Of a DNA stretch of 64,000 bases, positions 8,901-15,974 are shown piece by piece. Each line of letters opens with the position of its first letter. Position 1 is the first letter of the stretch. The translations under genes were made by a program, and so were the position numbers. The DNA is taken from positions 1-64,000 of the forward strand of contig CAWBXR010000001.1 in assembly GCA_963792815.1 (NCBI GenBank). The letters are read 5' to 3'. Under the pieces are notes generated by a model, which saw nothing but the letters and a program-made list of their open reading frames with translations, ran no database searches and was not told the origin of the DNA. The DNA is from JARRPM01 sp963792815. GTDB taxonomy: Bacteria > Pseudomonadota > Gammaproteobacteria > Pseudomonadales > Halieaceae.

Positions 8901-9311
8901 ATGGAATACAATACCGACTCGCACAGTTTGAAATGTCCGAAGTGCCACCACGGCATGGAGGAAGTTGTCCACGGCGAAGTCACTATCGATCGCTGCTCGC
9001 ACTGCCAGGGTATCTGGTTTGACCTCGATGAGGCGCACCAGCTGAAGGGAATCAAGGGTAGCGAGGCCGTGGATGTGGGGAATGCCACCGAGGGCTGGAA
9101 GTGGGACAGTCACGCGGATATCGACTGCCCGCACTGCGGCAAGCGGATGGAAAAGGGCCACGACCCGAAGCAAAAGCACATCTGGTTCGAAGCCTGCGCA
9201 GAGCACGGCATGTTCATGGACGCCGGCGAGTTCAAGGATTTCAAGGAGGAGTCGGTGCTGGACTTCTTCCGCAGCCTGATCAAGGGCCGCAGGGACACTA
9301 TCGCGCCCTGA
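8901..9311 (+). CDS. zf-TFIIB-type zinc-ribbon protein
   Basis: A 136-residue protein with two zinc-ribbon units: CPKCHHGMEE...CSHCQGIWFDLDEAHQL (residues about 13-50) and CPHCGKRME...WFEACAEHGMFMDAGEF (about 76-115). The CxxC pairs followed by GIWFD / GMFMDAGE fit the zf-TFIIB family (PF13453), small bacterial proteins of unknown role. In the second unit the last Cys pair is replaced by C-x2-H. The AGAGGAAA upstream of the ATG is a good ribosome-binding site. The gene is monocistronic. Confidence 0.8.
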   Translation: MEYNTDSHSLKCPKCHHGMEEVVHGEVTIDRCSHCQGIWFDLDEAHQLKGIKGSEAVDVGNATEGWKWDSHADIDCPHCGKRMEKGHDPKQKHIWFEACAEHGMFMDAGEFKDFKEESVLDFFRSLIKGRRDTIAP

Positions 9312-9417
9312 GGCCACAGCCGCAGCGATGATCCGCAGGTAGTGTAGCGCCTGCGGTATCCCTGCATTCATTTATCCCAGGCTTCGCCTCCGCGCGTGCC
9401 ACGCCTGTTTCCCCCGA

Positions 9418-10020
9418 TCAGCGAATTACCGTGCAGTTTGACTCTGTCCCGAACCAGTTGAGGGTTGCCTCACCGTGATGCTCCCAGAACTCGACCCCCT
9501 GGGCGGCGTACCTGGCACCGGAGCCGCTGCGCACAGTGAAGGCGATGACCTGGTCATTGCCGGAGGTCAGCACTACAGCGGCGGGGTCCGTGTCGGTATA
9601 GAAGGCCGCCATTAGTGGCGGTTGATCCTTGACCCCGCAGTCGTAGGCTATCGCTGTCGGCGCAGTGAGCTGGCCTGACTTGATCTGGAGTTCCACAATC
9701 CTGGTCTGGTATTCCTGTGTAACGCATGCGCCGACGTCATCGGCCTTCCAGCAATCGTTGCGGCCCTTTATCCAGCCGCGCTGCTCCGCCTTTAGCGAGG
9801 ACAGCTCATCCGCTGGGTAATTCTCCAGCGCCACGTTGTAGACCTCTCCCAGCCTTTGATCCAGCGCCGCCAGGGCGACGTCGGCACAGATCAGTTCCTC
9901 TACCTGGCCGGAAGCCTTTGCGCAGTCAAAGCCCGGCGCGCCGGCCGTTGACGTGGCCGGTACTGCCAGCGCCGCGGTGATCAGCGCTGCCGTTATGACG
10001 GATCCAGGGCCTGTTCCCAT
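9418..10020 (-). CDS. Exported LprI-like / MliC-like lysozyme inhibitor family protein
   Basis: A 200-residue periplasmic or secreted protein. After a signal peptide (cleavage near STAGA) there is an LprI/DUF1311 domain: FDCAKASGQVEELICADVALAALD followed by LKAEQRGWIKGRNDCW, with its paired Cys residues. The C-terminal 80 residues resemble MliC, with SGSGARYAAQGVEFWEHHGEATL, which in the family inserts into the lysozyme active site. It therefore probably protects the cell wall against C-type lysozyme. The LprI plus MliC combination is known in Proteobacteria. It starts 9 bases after the corA stop, so it is likely third in a gnd-corA-lprI operon. Confidence 0.78.
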   Translation of the reverse strand: MGTGPGSVITAALITAALAVPATSTAGAPGFDCAKASGQVEELICADVALAALDQRLGEVYNVALENYPADELSSLKAEQRGWIKGRNDCWKADDVGACVTQEYQTRIVELQIKSGQLTAPTAIAYDCGVKDQPPLMAAFYTDTDPAAVVLTSGNDQVIAFTVRSGSGARYAAQGVEFWEHHGEATLNWFGTESNCTVIR

Positions 10021-10029
10021 AGTTCTCTC

Positions 10030-11100
10030 CTAAAGCCAGTTCTTGCGCTTGAAGTACACCAGCAGCACCACCGGGATAACTATAAAAACTACCCACAGGG
10101 CAGGGTAGGTCCAGTGCAACTTCAGCTCGGGCATATACTCGAAGTTCATACCGTAGATCCCGGTCAAAAAGGTCAGTGGAATGAAAATGGAGGCGAACAC
10201 GGTCAACACCTTCATCACTTCGTTCATTTTATTGCTGACACTGGAAACATAGATATCCAGCAAGCCGGAGATAATATCCCGGTGCAACTCGATCGACTCA
10301 ATGATGCGAATCGCATGATCCGAGACGTCCCTCAGGTAGATGTGGGTTTTCTCGTCGATCAGCCTGGATTCACTGCGCAGCATTTCATTGATCAGCTCGC
10401 GAATAGGGGAGACATAGCGCCTGACCCCAACGATTTCGCGCTTGAGTCGTTGAATGGAATTCAGCGTGGCGCTGCTCGGTTGACCCAGCAGGAGCTGGTC
10501 TTCAAGCACGGTGATGGCCTCGTCCAGGGAGTCAATGAGAACGAAATTCTGGTCGATGATGGCATCGAGTATGGAGTAGGTCAGAAAGTCCGCGCCCATG
10601 CTCCTGAATCGCCCCTTGCTGGTCCTGATACGCTGTATCACGGGTGCAAATAGCTCGTCCTGCTTTTCCTTGAAGGCGAATACGATATTGTCCAGCACGA
10701 GCAGGCTGATCTGCTCGTAGGAAACCCTGAACTCGCCGTCCTCCGCCATCATCCCCTTGAGCACGATGTACAGGTAGTCCTCATACTCCTCGAACTTGGG
10801 CCGTTGGTGGGTGTTCAGTATGTCTTCCAGCACCAGCTGGTGGATGCCGAACATCTTGCCGATGCTCTCCACTACCGCCACGTTGGAAAGGCCTTCCACG
10901 ATGACCCAGGTGACGGTGTCGCTCTGGCGGTAGGGCAGCAACTCCTCCATGGAGTTGATCCGGGCTTCCACTACGGAATCCTTGCTGTAGTCGATAACAG
11001 AGATCCGGGTTTCGTCGACCAGTACATCGCCTACATGAACCAGCGAGCCGGGAGGGAGCCCCGACTTGTCGGATGCGTTGCCGCGAGGGCTAGCTCTCAC
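10030..11100 (-). CDS. corA: CorA family magnesium/cobalt transporter
   Basis: Homopentameric inner-membrane channel for Mg2+ and Co2+ uptake. The 356-residue protein has the large cytoplasmic N-terminal domain (with HQRPKFEEYEDYLYIVLKG) and a long stalk helix. Its two C-terminal membrane helices carry the signature YGMNFEYMPEL (GMN selectivity motif) after the first, and it ends YFKRKNWL. The start is the GTG at 11100, which overlaps the gnd stop as GTGA; the longer frame reading back into gnd is out-of-frame gnd sequence and was rejected. The overlap implies translational coupling to gnd. Confidence 0.92.
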   Translation of the reverse strand: MRASPRGNASDKSGLPPGSLVHVGDVLVDETRISVIDYSKDSVVEARINSMEELLPYRQSDTVTWVIVEGLSNVAVVESIGKMFGIHQLVLEDILNTHQRPKFEEYEDYLYIVLKGMMAEDGEFRVSYEQISLLVLDNIVFAFKEKQDELFAPVIQRIRTSKGRFRSMGADFLTYSILDAIIDQNFVLIDSLDEAITVLEDQLLLGQPSSATLNSIQRLKREIVGVRRYVSPIRELINEMLRSESRLIDEKTHIYLRDVSDHAIRIIESIELHRDIISGLLDIYVSSVSNKMNEVMKVLTVFASIFIPLTFLTGIYGMNFEYMPELKLHWTYPALWVVFIVIPVVLLVYFKRKNWL

Positions 11101-12113
11101 TCCGGTGTCTTCTCTTTGTGACCGCCGAATTCCGCCCGCATAGCCGACAGCACCTTGTTCGCAAAATCTCCCTCGCCCCGGGAGGAAAAGCGCTGGAACA
11201 GCGCCGCGCTCAATACGGGCACCGGCACCGACTCGTCGATCGCCGCGTCGATGGTCCAGCGGCCCTCGCCGGAGTCGGATACCCGGCCTGCGTAGGACTC
11301 CAGCCCCGGTTGTTCCAGCAGCGCGTGGGCGGTGAGGTCGAGCAGCCAGGAGGTGATCACGCTGCCGCGACGCCACAGCTCGGTAATCTCCCCCAGGTCA
11401 AAATCGTAACGGTAGTGTTCAGGGTGGCGCAGGGGTGAGGTCTCCGCATCGTGCTGCTGGTCGCTGGCCCCGGCATTGGCGTGGCGCAGTATGTTCAGGC
11501 CCTCCGCGTAGGCCCCCATGAGGCCGTACTCGATGCCGTTGTGCACCATTTTGACAAAGTGCCCGGCGCCTGCAGGGCCGCAGTGGAGATAACCCTGGTC
11601 GGCAGTGCTGCCGGTTTTGTCGCGGCCCGGGGTGGGGGAGGCGGTGGCGGCCGGTGGGGCCAGCGCGGCAAAGATGGGCTGCAGTCGCTGCACCGGCGCG
11701 TCTTCACCGCCGATCATCTGGCAGTAGCCGCGCTCCAGCCCCCATATGCCGCCACTGGTACCGACGTCTATGTAGTGCAGGTCCCGTGCCGCGAGTTCGC
11801 CCGCGCGCCGGATGTCATCGATATAGTGGGAGTTGCCGCCGTCGATGATGATGTCTCCCGCCTGCAGGTGGGGAAGCAGATCCACGATGGTCTTGTCGAC
11901 GACGCCGGCCGGCACCATCAGCCAGATGGCGCGGGGAGTCGCCAGCTTTGCGCACAGCTCGTCAAGAGATCTTGCGCCGACTGCGCCGTCCTTTTCCAGC
12001 GCCTCGACCGGGCCTGGAGAACGATTGTAGACGACACAATCGTGGCCCGCTTGTAGCAGGCGTTTTGCCATATTGGCGCCCATGCGCCCGAGGCCGAACA
12101 TTCCGAGCTGCAT
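11097..12113 (-). CDS. gnd: 6-phosphogluconate dehydrogenase (decarboxylating), short form
   Basis: Oxidises 6-phosphogluconate to ribulose 5-phosphate and CO2 in the pentose phosphate pathway. The start MQLGMFGLGRMGANMAKRLL, preceded by AGGAGAGAG, gives 338 residues, the length of the short YqeC/GntZ-type enzymes rather than the 470-residue form. Visible are the GLGRMG nucleotide-binding loop, IIDGGNSHYIDDIRR, the substrate-binding DVGTSGG and the catalytic VKMVHNGIEYGLM with its Lys. The C-terminal part (RWTIDAAIDESVPVPVLSAALFQRF) is complete. It is first gene of the gnd-corA-lprI cluster. Confidence 0.93.
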   Translation of the reverse strand: MQLGMFGLGRMGANMAKRLLQAGHDCVVYNRSPGPVEALEKDGAVGARSLDELCAKLATPRAIWLMVPAGVVDKTIVDLLPHLQAGDIIIDGGNSHYIDDIRRAGELAARDLHYIDVGTSGGIWGLERGYCQMIGGEDAPVQRLQPIFAALAPPAATASPTPGRDKTGSTADQGYLHCGPAGAGHFVKMVHNGIEYGLMGAYAEGLNILRHANAGASDQQHDAETSPLRHPEHYRYDFDLGEITELWRRGSVITSWLLDLTAHALLEQPGLESYAGRVSDSGEGRWTIDAAIDESVPVPVLSAALFQRFSSRGEGDFANKVLSAMRAEFGGHKEKTPE

Positions 12114-12258
12114 CTTCTCTCTCCTGCGCCCTTGGTTTGTCCTGAGAGTAGCCTGTGGCCGGCGTGCGCTCAAGTGAAAGCGGCAAGGCTGATACGCCGT
12201 GGCAAAATGGTCTACACTGCTTGCTTCGATTAACCAGGGCTTAGCAGGAACCGCTTTT

Positions 12259-13110
12259 ATGGCCAGGAAACCAAAATACTCGCCGCCGAAAGTCTGGCAG
12301 TGGAACAAGGAGAACGGTGGTAAGTTCAGCAATATCAACCGACCCGTTGCCGGAGCAACCCATGAGAAGGAACTGCCGGTTGGCGAGCACCCGTTGCAGC
12401 TTTACTCGCTGGCAACACCAAACGGGGTGAAGGTAACGATACTGCTGGAGGAGCTGCTGGAGCTGGGTCGCAAGGATGCCGAGTACGATGCCTACCTGAT
12501 CAATATTCAGGAAGGGGAACAGTTTGGCAGTGGCTTCGTCGCCGTCAATCCCAATTCCAAGATACCGGCCCTGCTGGATCGAAGCACCACCCCGCCCACC
12601 CGCGTGTTCGAATCCGGGGCCATGCTTATTTACCTGGCGGAAAAGTTCGATGCCTATTACCCGAAAGACCCGTCTGCGCGGGCGGAGTGCCTGTCCTGGC
12701 TGATGTGGCAGATGGGCAGTGCGCCGTTTCTCGGCGGGGGCTTCGGTCATTTTTACGCCTATGCGCCGAAGAAATTCGAATACCCCATCGACCGTTACGC
12801 CATGGAGGTCAAGCGCCAGCTCGATGTGCTCGATCGCAACCTGTCGACCAGGCGTTTTTTATGCGGGGACGACTACACGATCGCCGATATGGCGACCTAT
12901 CCATGGTATGGCGTGCTGGTATTGCACGACATCTACAACGCCCAGGAATTCCTCGATGTGGCCTCCTACACCAATGTTGTCAGGTGGGCCCATGAAATAG
13001 AGGAGCGGCCCGCGGTCCAGCGCGGTCGCCGGGTCAATCGCGCCTGGGGCCCTGAGGAGTTGCGGGTGCCCGAGCGTCACTCTGCCAGCGACTTCGCCAG
13101 CAACACCTGA
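12259..13110 (+). CDS. Glutathione S-transferase family protein, YghU-like
   Basis: A 283-residue protein of the YghU/Nu-class GST family, glutathione-dependent disulfide-bond reductases. The N-terminal extension (PKVWQWN, typical of YghU), the thioredoxin fold with LYSLATPNGVKVTILLEEL, the NPNSKIPAL cis-Pro loop and FESGAMLIYLAEKF are visible. They are followed by the all-helical domain with CGDDYTIADMATYPW. The ATG at 12259 was chosen over 12199 because the 20 extra residues precede the conserved start. Its 3' end overlaps the convergent sulfotransferase gene by 34 bases. Confidence 0.88.
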   Translation: MARKPKYSPPKVWQWNKENGGKFSNINRPVAGATHEKELPVGEHPLQLYSLATPNGVKVTILLEELLELGRKDAEYDAYLINIQEGEQFGSGFVAVNPNSKIPALLDRSTTPPTRVFESGAMLIYLAEKFDAYYPKDPSARAECLSWLMWQMGSAPFLGGGFGHFYAYAPKKFEYPIDRYAMEVKRQLDVLDRNLSTRRFLCGDDYTIADMATYPWYGVLVLHDIYNAQEFLDVASYTNVVRWAHEIEERPAVQRGRRVNRAWGPEELRVPERHSASDFASNT

Positions 13111-13802
13111 TAGTACTCCCTGGCCTCGTCCGCGATCGCCTGCTGATTTGCGGTCAGGGTAACAGTCGGGGTGTCGGCTGGGCGAAACCCGGTGGACTGC
13201 TCCACCGCCTCATACCAGTGCGGGGCCCAGACGCCGTCGCTGGCGCGGCGGCCGCTGGGCCAGTGCAGCATATCCGCGCTAAAGGGAATGGCCAGCCGCT
13301 CGCACAGGCAGCGCAGGGCAGCCTCCGGGTCGGCCAGGAAGCGGGTGGCATCTATCACCGGTATGTCCTGTCCGGTGATAGATGATATTTCCTCGTAGAG
13401 TTCGAGCTGGCGCCGGATACCGATATCATCCTGGCTTATGGTGTCGCGCTTGCTGGAATAGGACTTGACCACATATTCCGGATCCCGGATCAGGAAACAG
13501 TTTTGCAGGGCGCTGGTCCAGCCCAGGTCGATCTCCTTCAACATGTGGTGGGTCATGTGTTTCTGGTAGATGTTGTCCACGCCATCGAGGTCTGCAGCAA
13601 GTGCCTGGGCTACAATCTGCCACTCGGTCGGCTGGCTGGCGATAACCTCCTCCCGCATCGGGTGATCCATGCCGGTCCGGTGCAGGTAGCAGGCGTAGAA
13701 CGGCTCGTCCACGACCACCGTGTCGGCGCGGTTCTCGAAGGAGCGCATCATCGCGGTAGAGATGTTGCGCGGCCCCGACCACATGGCAATCCGCGTGCTC
13801 AC
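13077..13802 (-). CDS. Sulfotransferase-like protein
   Basis: A 241-residue protein with the P-loop-like start MSTRIAMWSGPRNISTAMMRSF, in which SGPRNIST replaces the 5'-phosphosulfate loop of PAPS sulfotransferases. The LIRDPEYVVKSYSSKRD segment corresponds to the 3'-phosphate-binding RDP motif. It probably transfers sulfate to, or binds, a small molecule. The GTG start overlaps the aminotransferase stop as GTGA, so the two are translationally coupled and likely act on one substrate. The acceptor is unknown. Confidence 0.72.
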   Translation of the reverse strand: MSTRIAMWSGPRNISTAMMRSFENRADTVVVDEPFYACYLHRTGMDHPMREEVIASQPTEWQIVAQALAADLDGVDNIYQKHMTHHMLKEIDLGWTSALQNCFLIRDPEYVVKSYSSKRDTISQDDIGIRRQLELYEEISSITGQDIPVIDATRFLADPEAALRCLCERLAIPFSADMLHWPSGRRASDGVWAPHWYEAVEQSTGFRPADTPTVTLTANQQAIADEAREYYQVLLAKSLAE

Positions 13803-14716
13803 AGCTGCCCCGATTCACTCTCTATACGGTCCAGGTAAAGCTCGCGCAATCTGGCCACCATCGCGCCTGGCCGACCGGTTCCGATAGTCCGGCCATCGAT
13901 ATTGACTGCCGGCGCGACGCCGGCGAAGGTGCCGGTGACAAAAGCCTCGTCGGCGCCGTAGACATCGGTGAGGCTGAAGTTTCTTTCGAAAACCGGAATG
14001 GCGTTTTCCTTACACAGCTTGATGACATTGCGGCGGGTGATACCGTCGAGGCAATAGTCCCCCGAGGATGTCCACACTTCCCCCTCGCGCACGATGAAAA
14101 AGTGAGTCGAGTTGCAGGTGGCGACAAAGCCGTGGGGGTCCAGCATCAGGGCCTCGTCGGCGCCGGCCTTGGCAGCCTGGATGCAGGCCGTGATGCAGTT
14201 GAGCTTTGAGTGGGTATTGAGCTTGGGGTCCTGCACATCCGGGTAGCCGCGCCTGACATGCACGGTGAACAGGCTAATTCCCTTTTCAATGGTGGTTTCC
14301 ACCGGCGACTTGTATTCCGCGATGATCACCACGGTAGGGGGCGTGATGGTCATCCTGGGGTCCTGGTAGGGGGTGGATTTTATTCCCCGGGTGACCATCA
14401 GCCTGATGTGCACCCCGGATTCCATGTCATTCGCCCGACAGGTCTCGTAAACGCGCTCCAGCATCGCCTGGGGGGCAACCTCCATTTCCATGTCCAGCGC
14501 TTTCGCCCCCTCGTACAGGCGCTTCATGTGTTCCCGGGCAAACAGGATCCTGCCATTGTGCAATCGCAGCCCCTCCCACACGCCATCACCGAGTATATAT
14601 CCCGAGTCGAAAACCGAGATTTTCGCTTCCTCGCGTCGAAACAGCTGGCCGTTGATGTTGATCAGGATATTTTCATTGCGAGGATCAACCTGGTGGTCGT
14701 GCGTGCCTTGTGCCAT
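13799..14716 (-). CDS. Class IV aminotransferase (branched-chain / D-amino-acid type)
   Basis: A PLP enzyme of fold type IV, 305 residues from the ATG of MAQGTHDHQV; 22 upstream in-frame residues are not family-like. Seen are the N-terminal VFDSGYILGDGVWEGLR, the PLP-lysine region NTHSKLNCITACIQAAKAGADEALM with Lys in SKLN, the GFVATCNSTHFF substrate loop and GITRRNVIKLC. It could be a branched-chain aminotransferase, D-amino-acid transaminase or aminodeoxychorismate lyase relative. The coupling to a sulfotransferase argues against plain valine or leucine synthesis. Confidence 0.82.
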   Translation of the reverse strand: MAQGTHDHQVDPRNENILININGQLFRREEAKISVFDSGYILGDGVWEGLRLHNGRILFAREHMKRLYEGAKALDMEMEVAPQAMLERVYETCRANDMESGVHIRLMVTRGIKSTPYQDPRMTITPPTVVIIAEYKSPVETTIEKGISLFTVHVRRGYPDVQDPKLNTHSKLNCITACIQAAKAGADEALMLDPHGFVATCNSTHFFIVREGEVWTSSGDYCLDGITRRNVIKLCKENAIPVFERNFSLTDVYGADEAFVTGTFAGVAPAVNIDGRTIGTGRPGAMVARLRELYLDRIESESGQL

Positions 14717-15101
14717 GCCTGTGTACTCCCCTGTTGGCCCGAGTTGGTGGCGATGTCGCCGGCCGCATGAGTATATAGGCAAGCGCTGCTGCTTTGAACG
14801 CCGGCGCTGCCGGGGGCGCCCCAGGTATTTTTCCGCTTGTGCTTCTTTGGTTCTGTGCTATCGATTACCCTTCGCTTACCAGTGTTCCTTTAAAGCAAAC
14901 TGGCTGCAGAAAGTCAGGCTCAACAACGGGGTGTCATTTTTGTGAGAATTTTCGCGGGACTGTACGCCTGCCTGCTGGCATTGACGGCCGTGCCGTGTAA
15001 CCGTCGGCGAGCGGGTAGTTCAAACGGCTGCTTGATGAGCATTGTTCTCCTCGAGCAGATTGTGGATGGCTGGATAGTGGACCAGGCGCGGTAGAGCTGT
15101 A
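14717..15101. other. Intergenic region between divergent genes
   Basis: About 385 bases between the aminotransferase start and the tauE start. It must hold promoters for both directions. I see no convincing coding frame, repeat or operator; short frames here are not conserved-looking. Confidence 0.5.
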
Positions 15102-15851
15102 GTGGCAGCCATTGCGGGATTCGAGCTTGCGCAGCTGGTGCTGGTATCGGCGGTGGTGTTGCTTGCGGCGCTCTTGCGCGGTTTCACCGGGTTTGGTTTC
15201 GCGCTGGTGGCCGTTCCCGTCTTTTCGCTGATCATGGCGCCCACCGAGGCCGTGGTGCTCAGCGTCCTGCTCACGCTCACCATCAGCCTGTTTGGCATCC
15301 GCAGCTACTGGGGGGTGGTACCACTCAAGCCGATGTGGCCGCTGGTGCTGATGGCCTTAGTGGGCACGGTGGCGGGCACCTGGGTTGTCACCGTCATATC
15401 GGCGAGTGGTTTCCAGCTCTGGACCGGCCTGTCGGTGATCCTGGCCTGCCTGGGCATGACCTTGTTCCGGCCATCAGGGCGCCCGCTGCATCCCGTTTTT
15501 GCCTGGCTGACCGGGCTGCTGTCAGGCCTGATGAATGGCGCCCTGGCCATCCCCGGGCCGCCGATGATTATCTACGCCATGCTGCACGAGCCGCAGCCGC
15601 AGCGCAGCAGGGCCCTGCTGATGACATTTTTCCTCGCCGCTTCGCTGCTCGCCCTGGTTACCTACACGGTAGCGGGCTTCGTCAATATGCGCTCGGTAGG
15701 TTATTTCCTGACAGCATTGCCGGCGCTTTACGCCGGTGACCGGCTGGGCTATTACCTGTTCCGCCGCTTTGGCAGTGCGCTCTACCGGCGCATTACCCTG
15801 GTGGGGTTGCTGGCGATGGGTCTGGCTATTGTGATCCGCACCCTGCTGTGA
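15102..15851 (+). CDS. TauE/SafE family sulfite/anion exporter
   Basis: A 249-residue inner-membrane protein with about eight hydrophobic segments. It has the TauE/SafE hallmark RGFTGFGFALVAVPVFSLIMAP near the N-terminus and the inverted repeat equivalent LTGLLSGLMNGALAIPGPPMIIYAM in the middle. The family exports sulfite, sulfoacetate or other organic anions. The start is GTG. Whether it is linked to the sulfotransferase pair is not shown, since the genes diverge. Confidence 0.85.
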   Translation: MAAIAGFELAQLVLVSAVVLLAALLRGFTGFGFALVAVPVFSLIMAPTEAVVLSVLLTLTISLFGIRSYWGVVPLKPMWPLVLMALVGTVAGTWVVTVISASGFQLWTGLSVILACLGMTLFRPSGRPLHPVFAWLTGLLSGLMNGALAIPGPPMIIYAMLHEPQPQRSRALLMTFFLAASLLALVTYTVAGFVNMRSVGYFLTALPALYAGDRLGYYLFRRFGSALYRRITLVGLLAMGLAIVIRTLL

Positions 15852-15974
15852 AAAGCGCTGGCCGCGAAGGCCGCTTTGTTGCATCGTTTTCGGTAATTGA
15901 CAGTGAATAACTTTCGGCGTAGCTTTTTAAAAGTCGGCATTGTCCATATAACAATAAGTAAGGATGTAGCTGCT

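Noticed and set aside
11101..11376. Longer N-terminus for CorA
   Set aside because: The extra residues are out-of-frame gnd sequence; the GTGA overlap gives a proper start.
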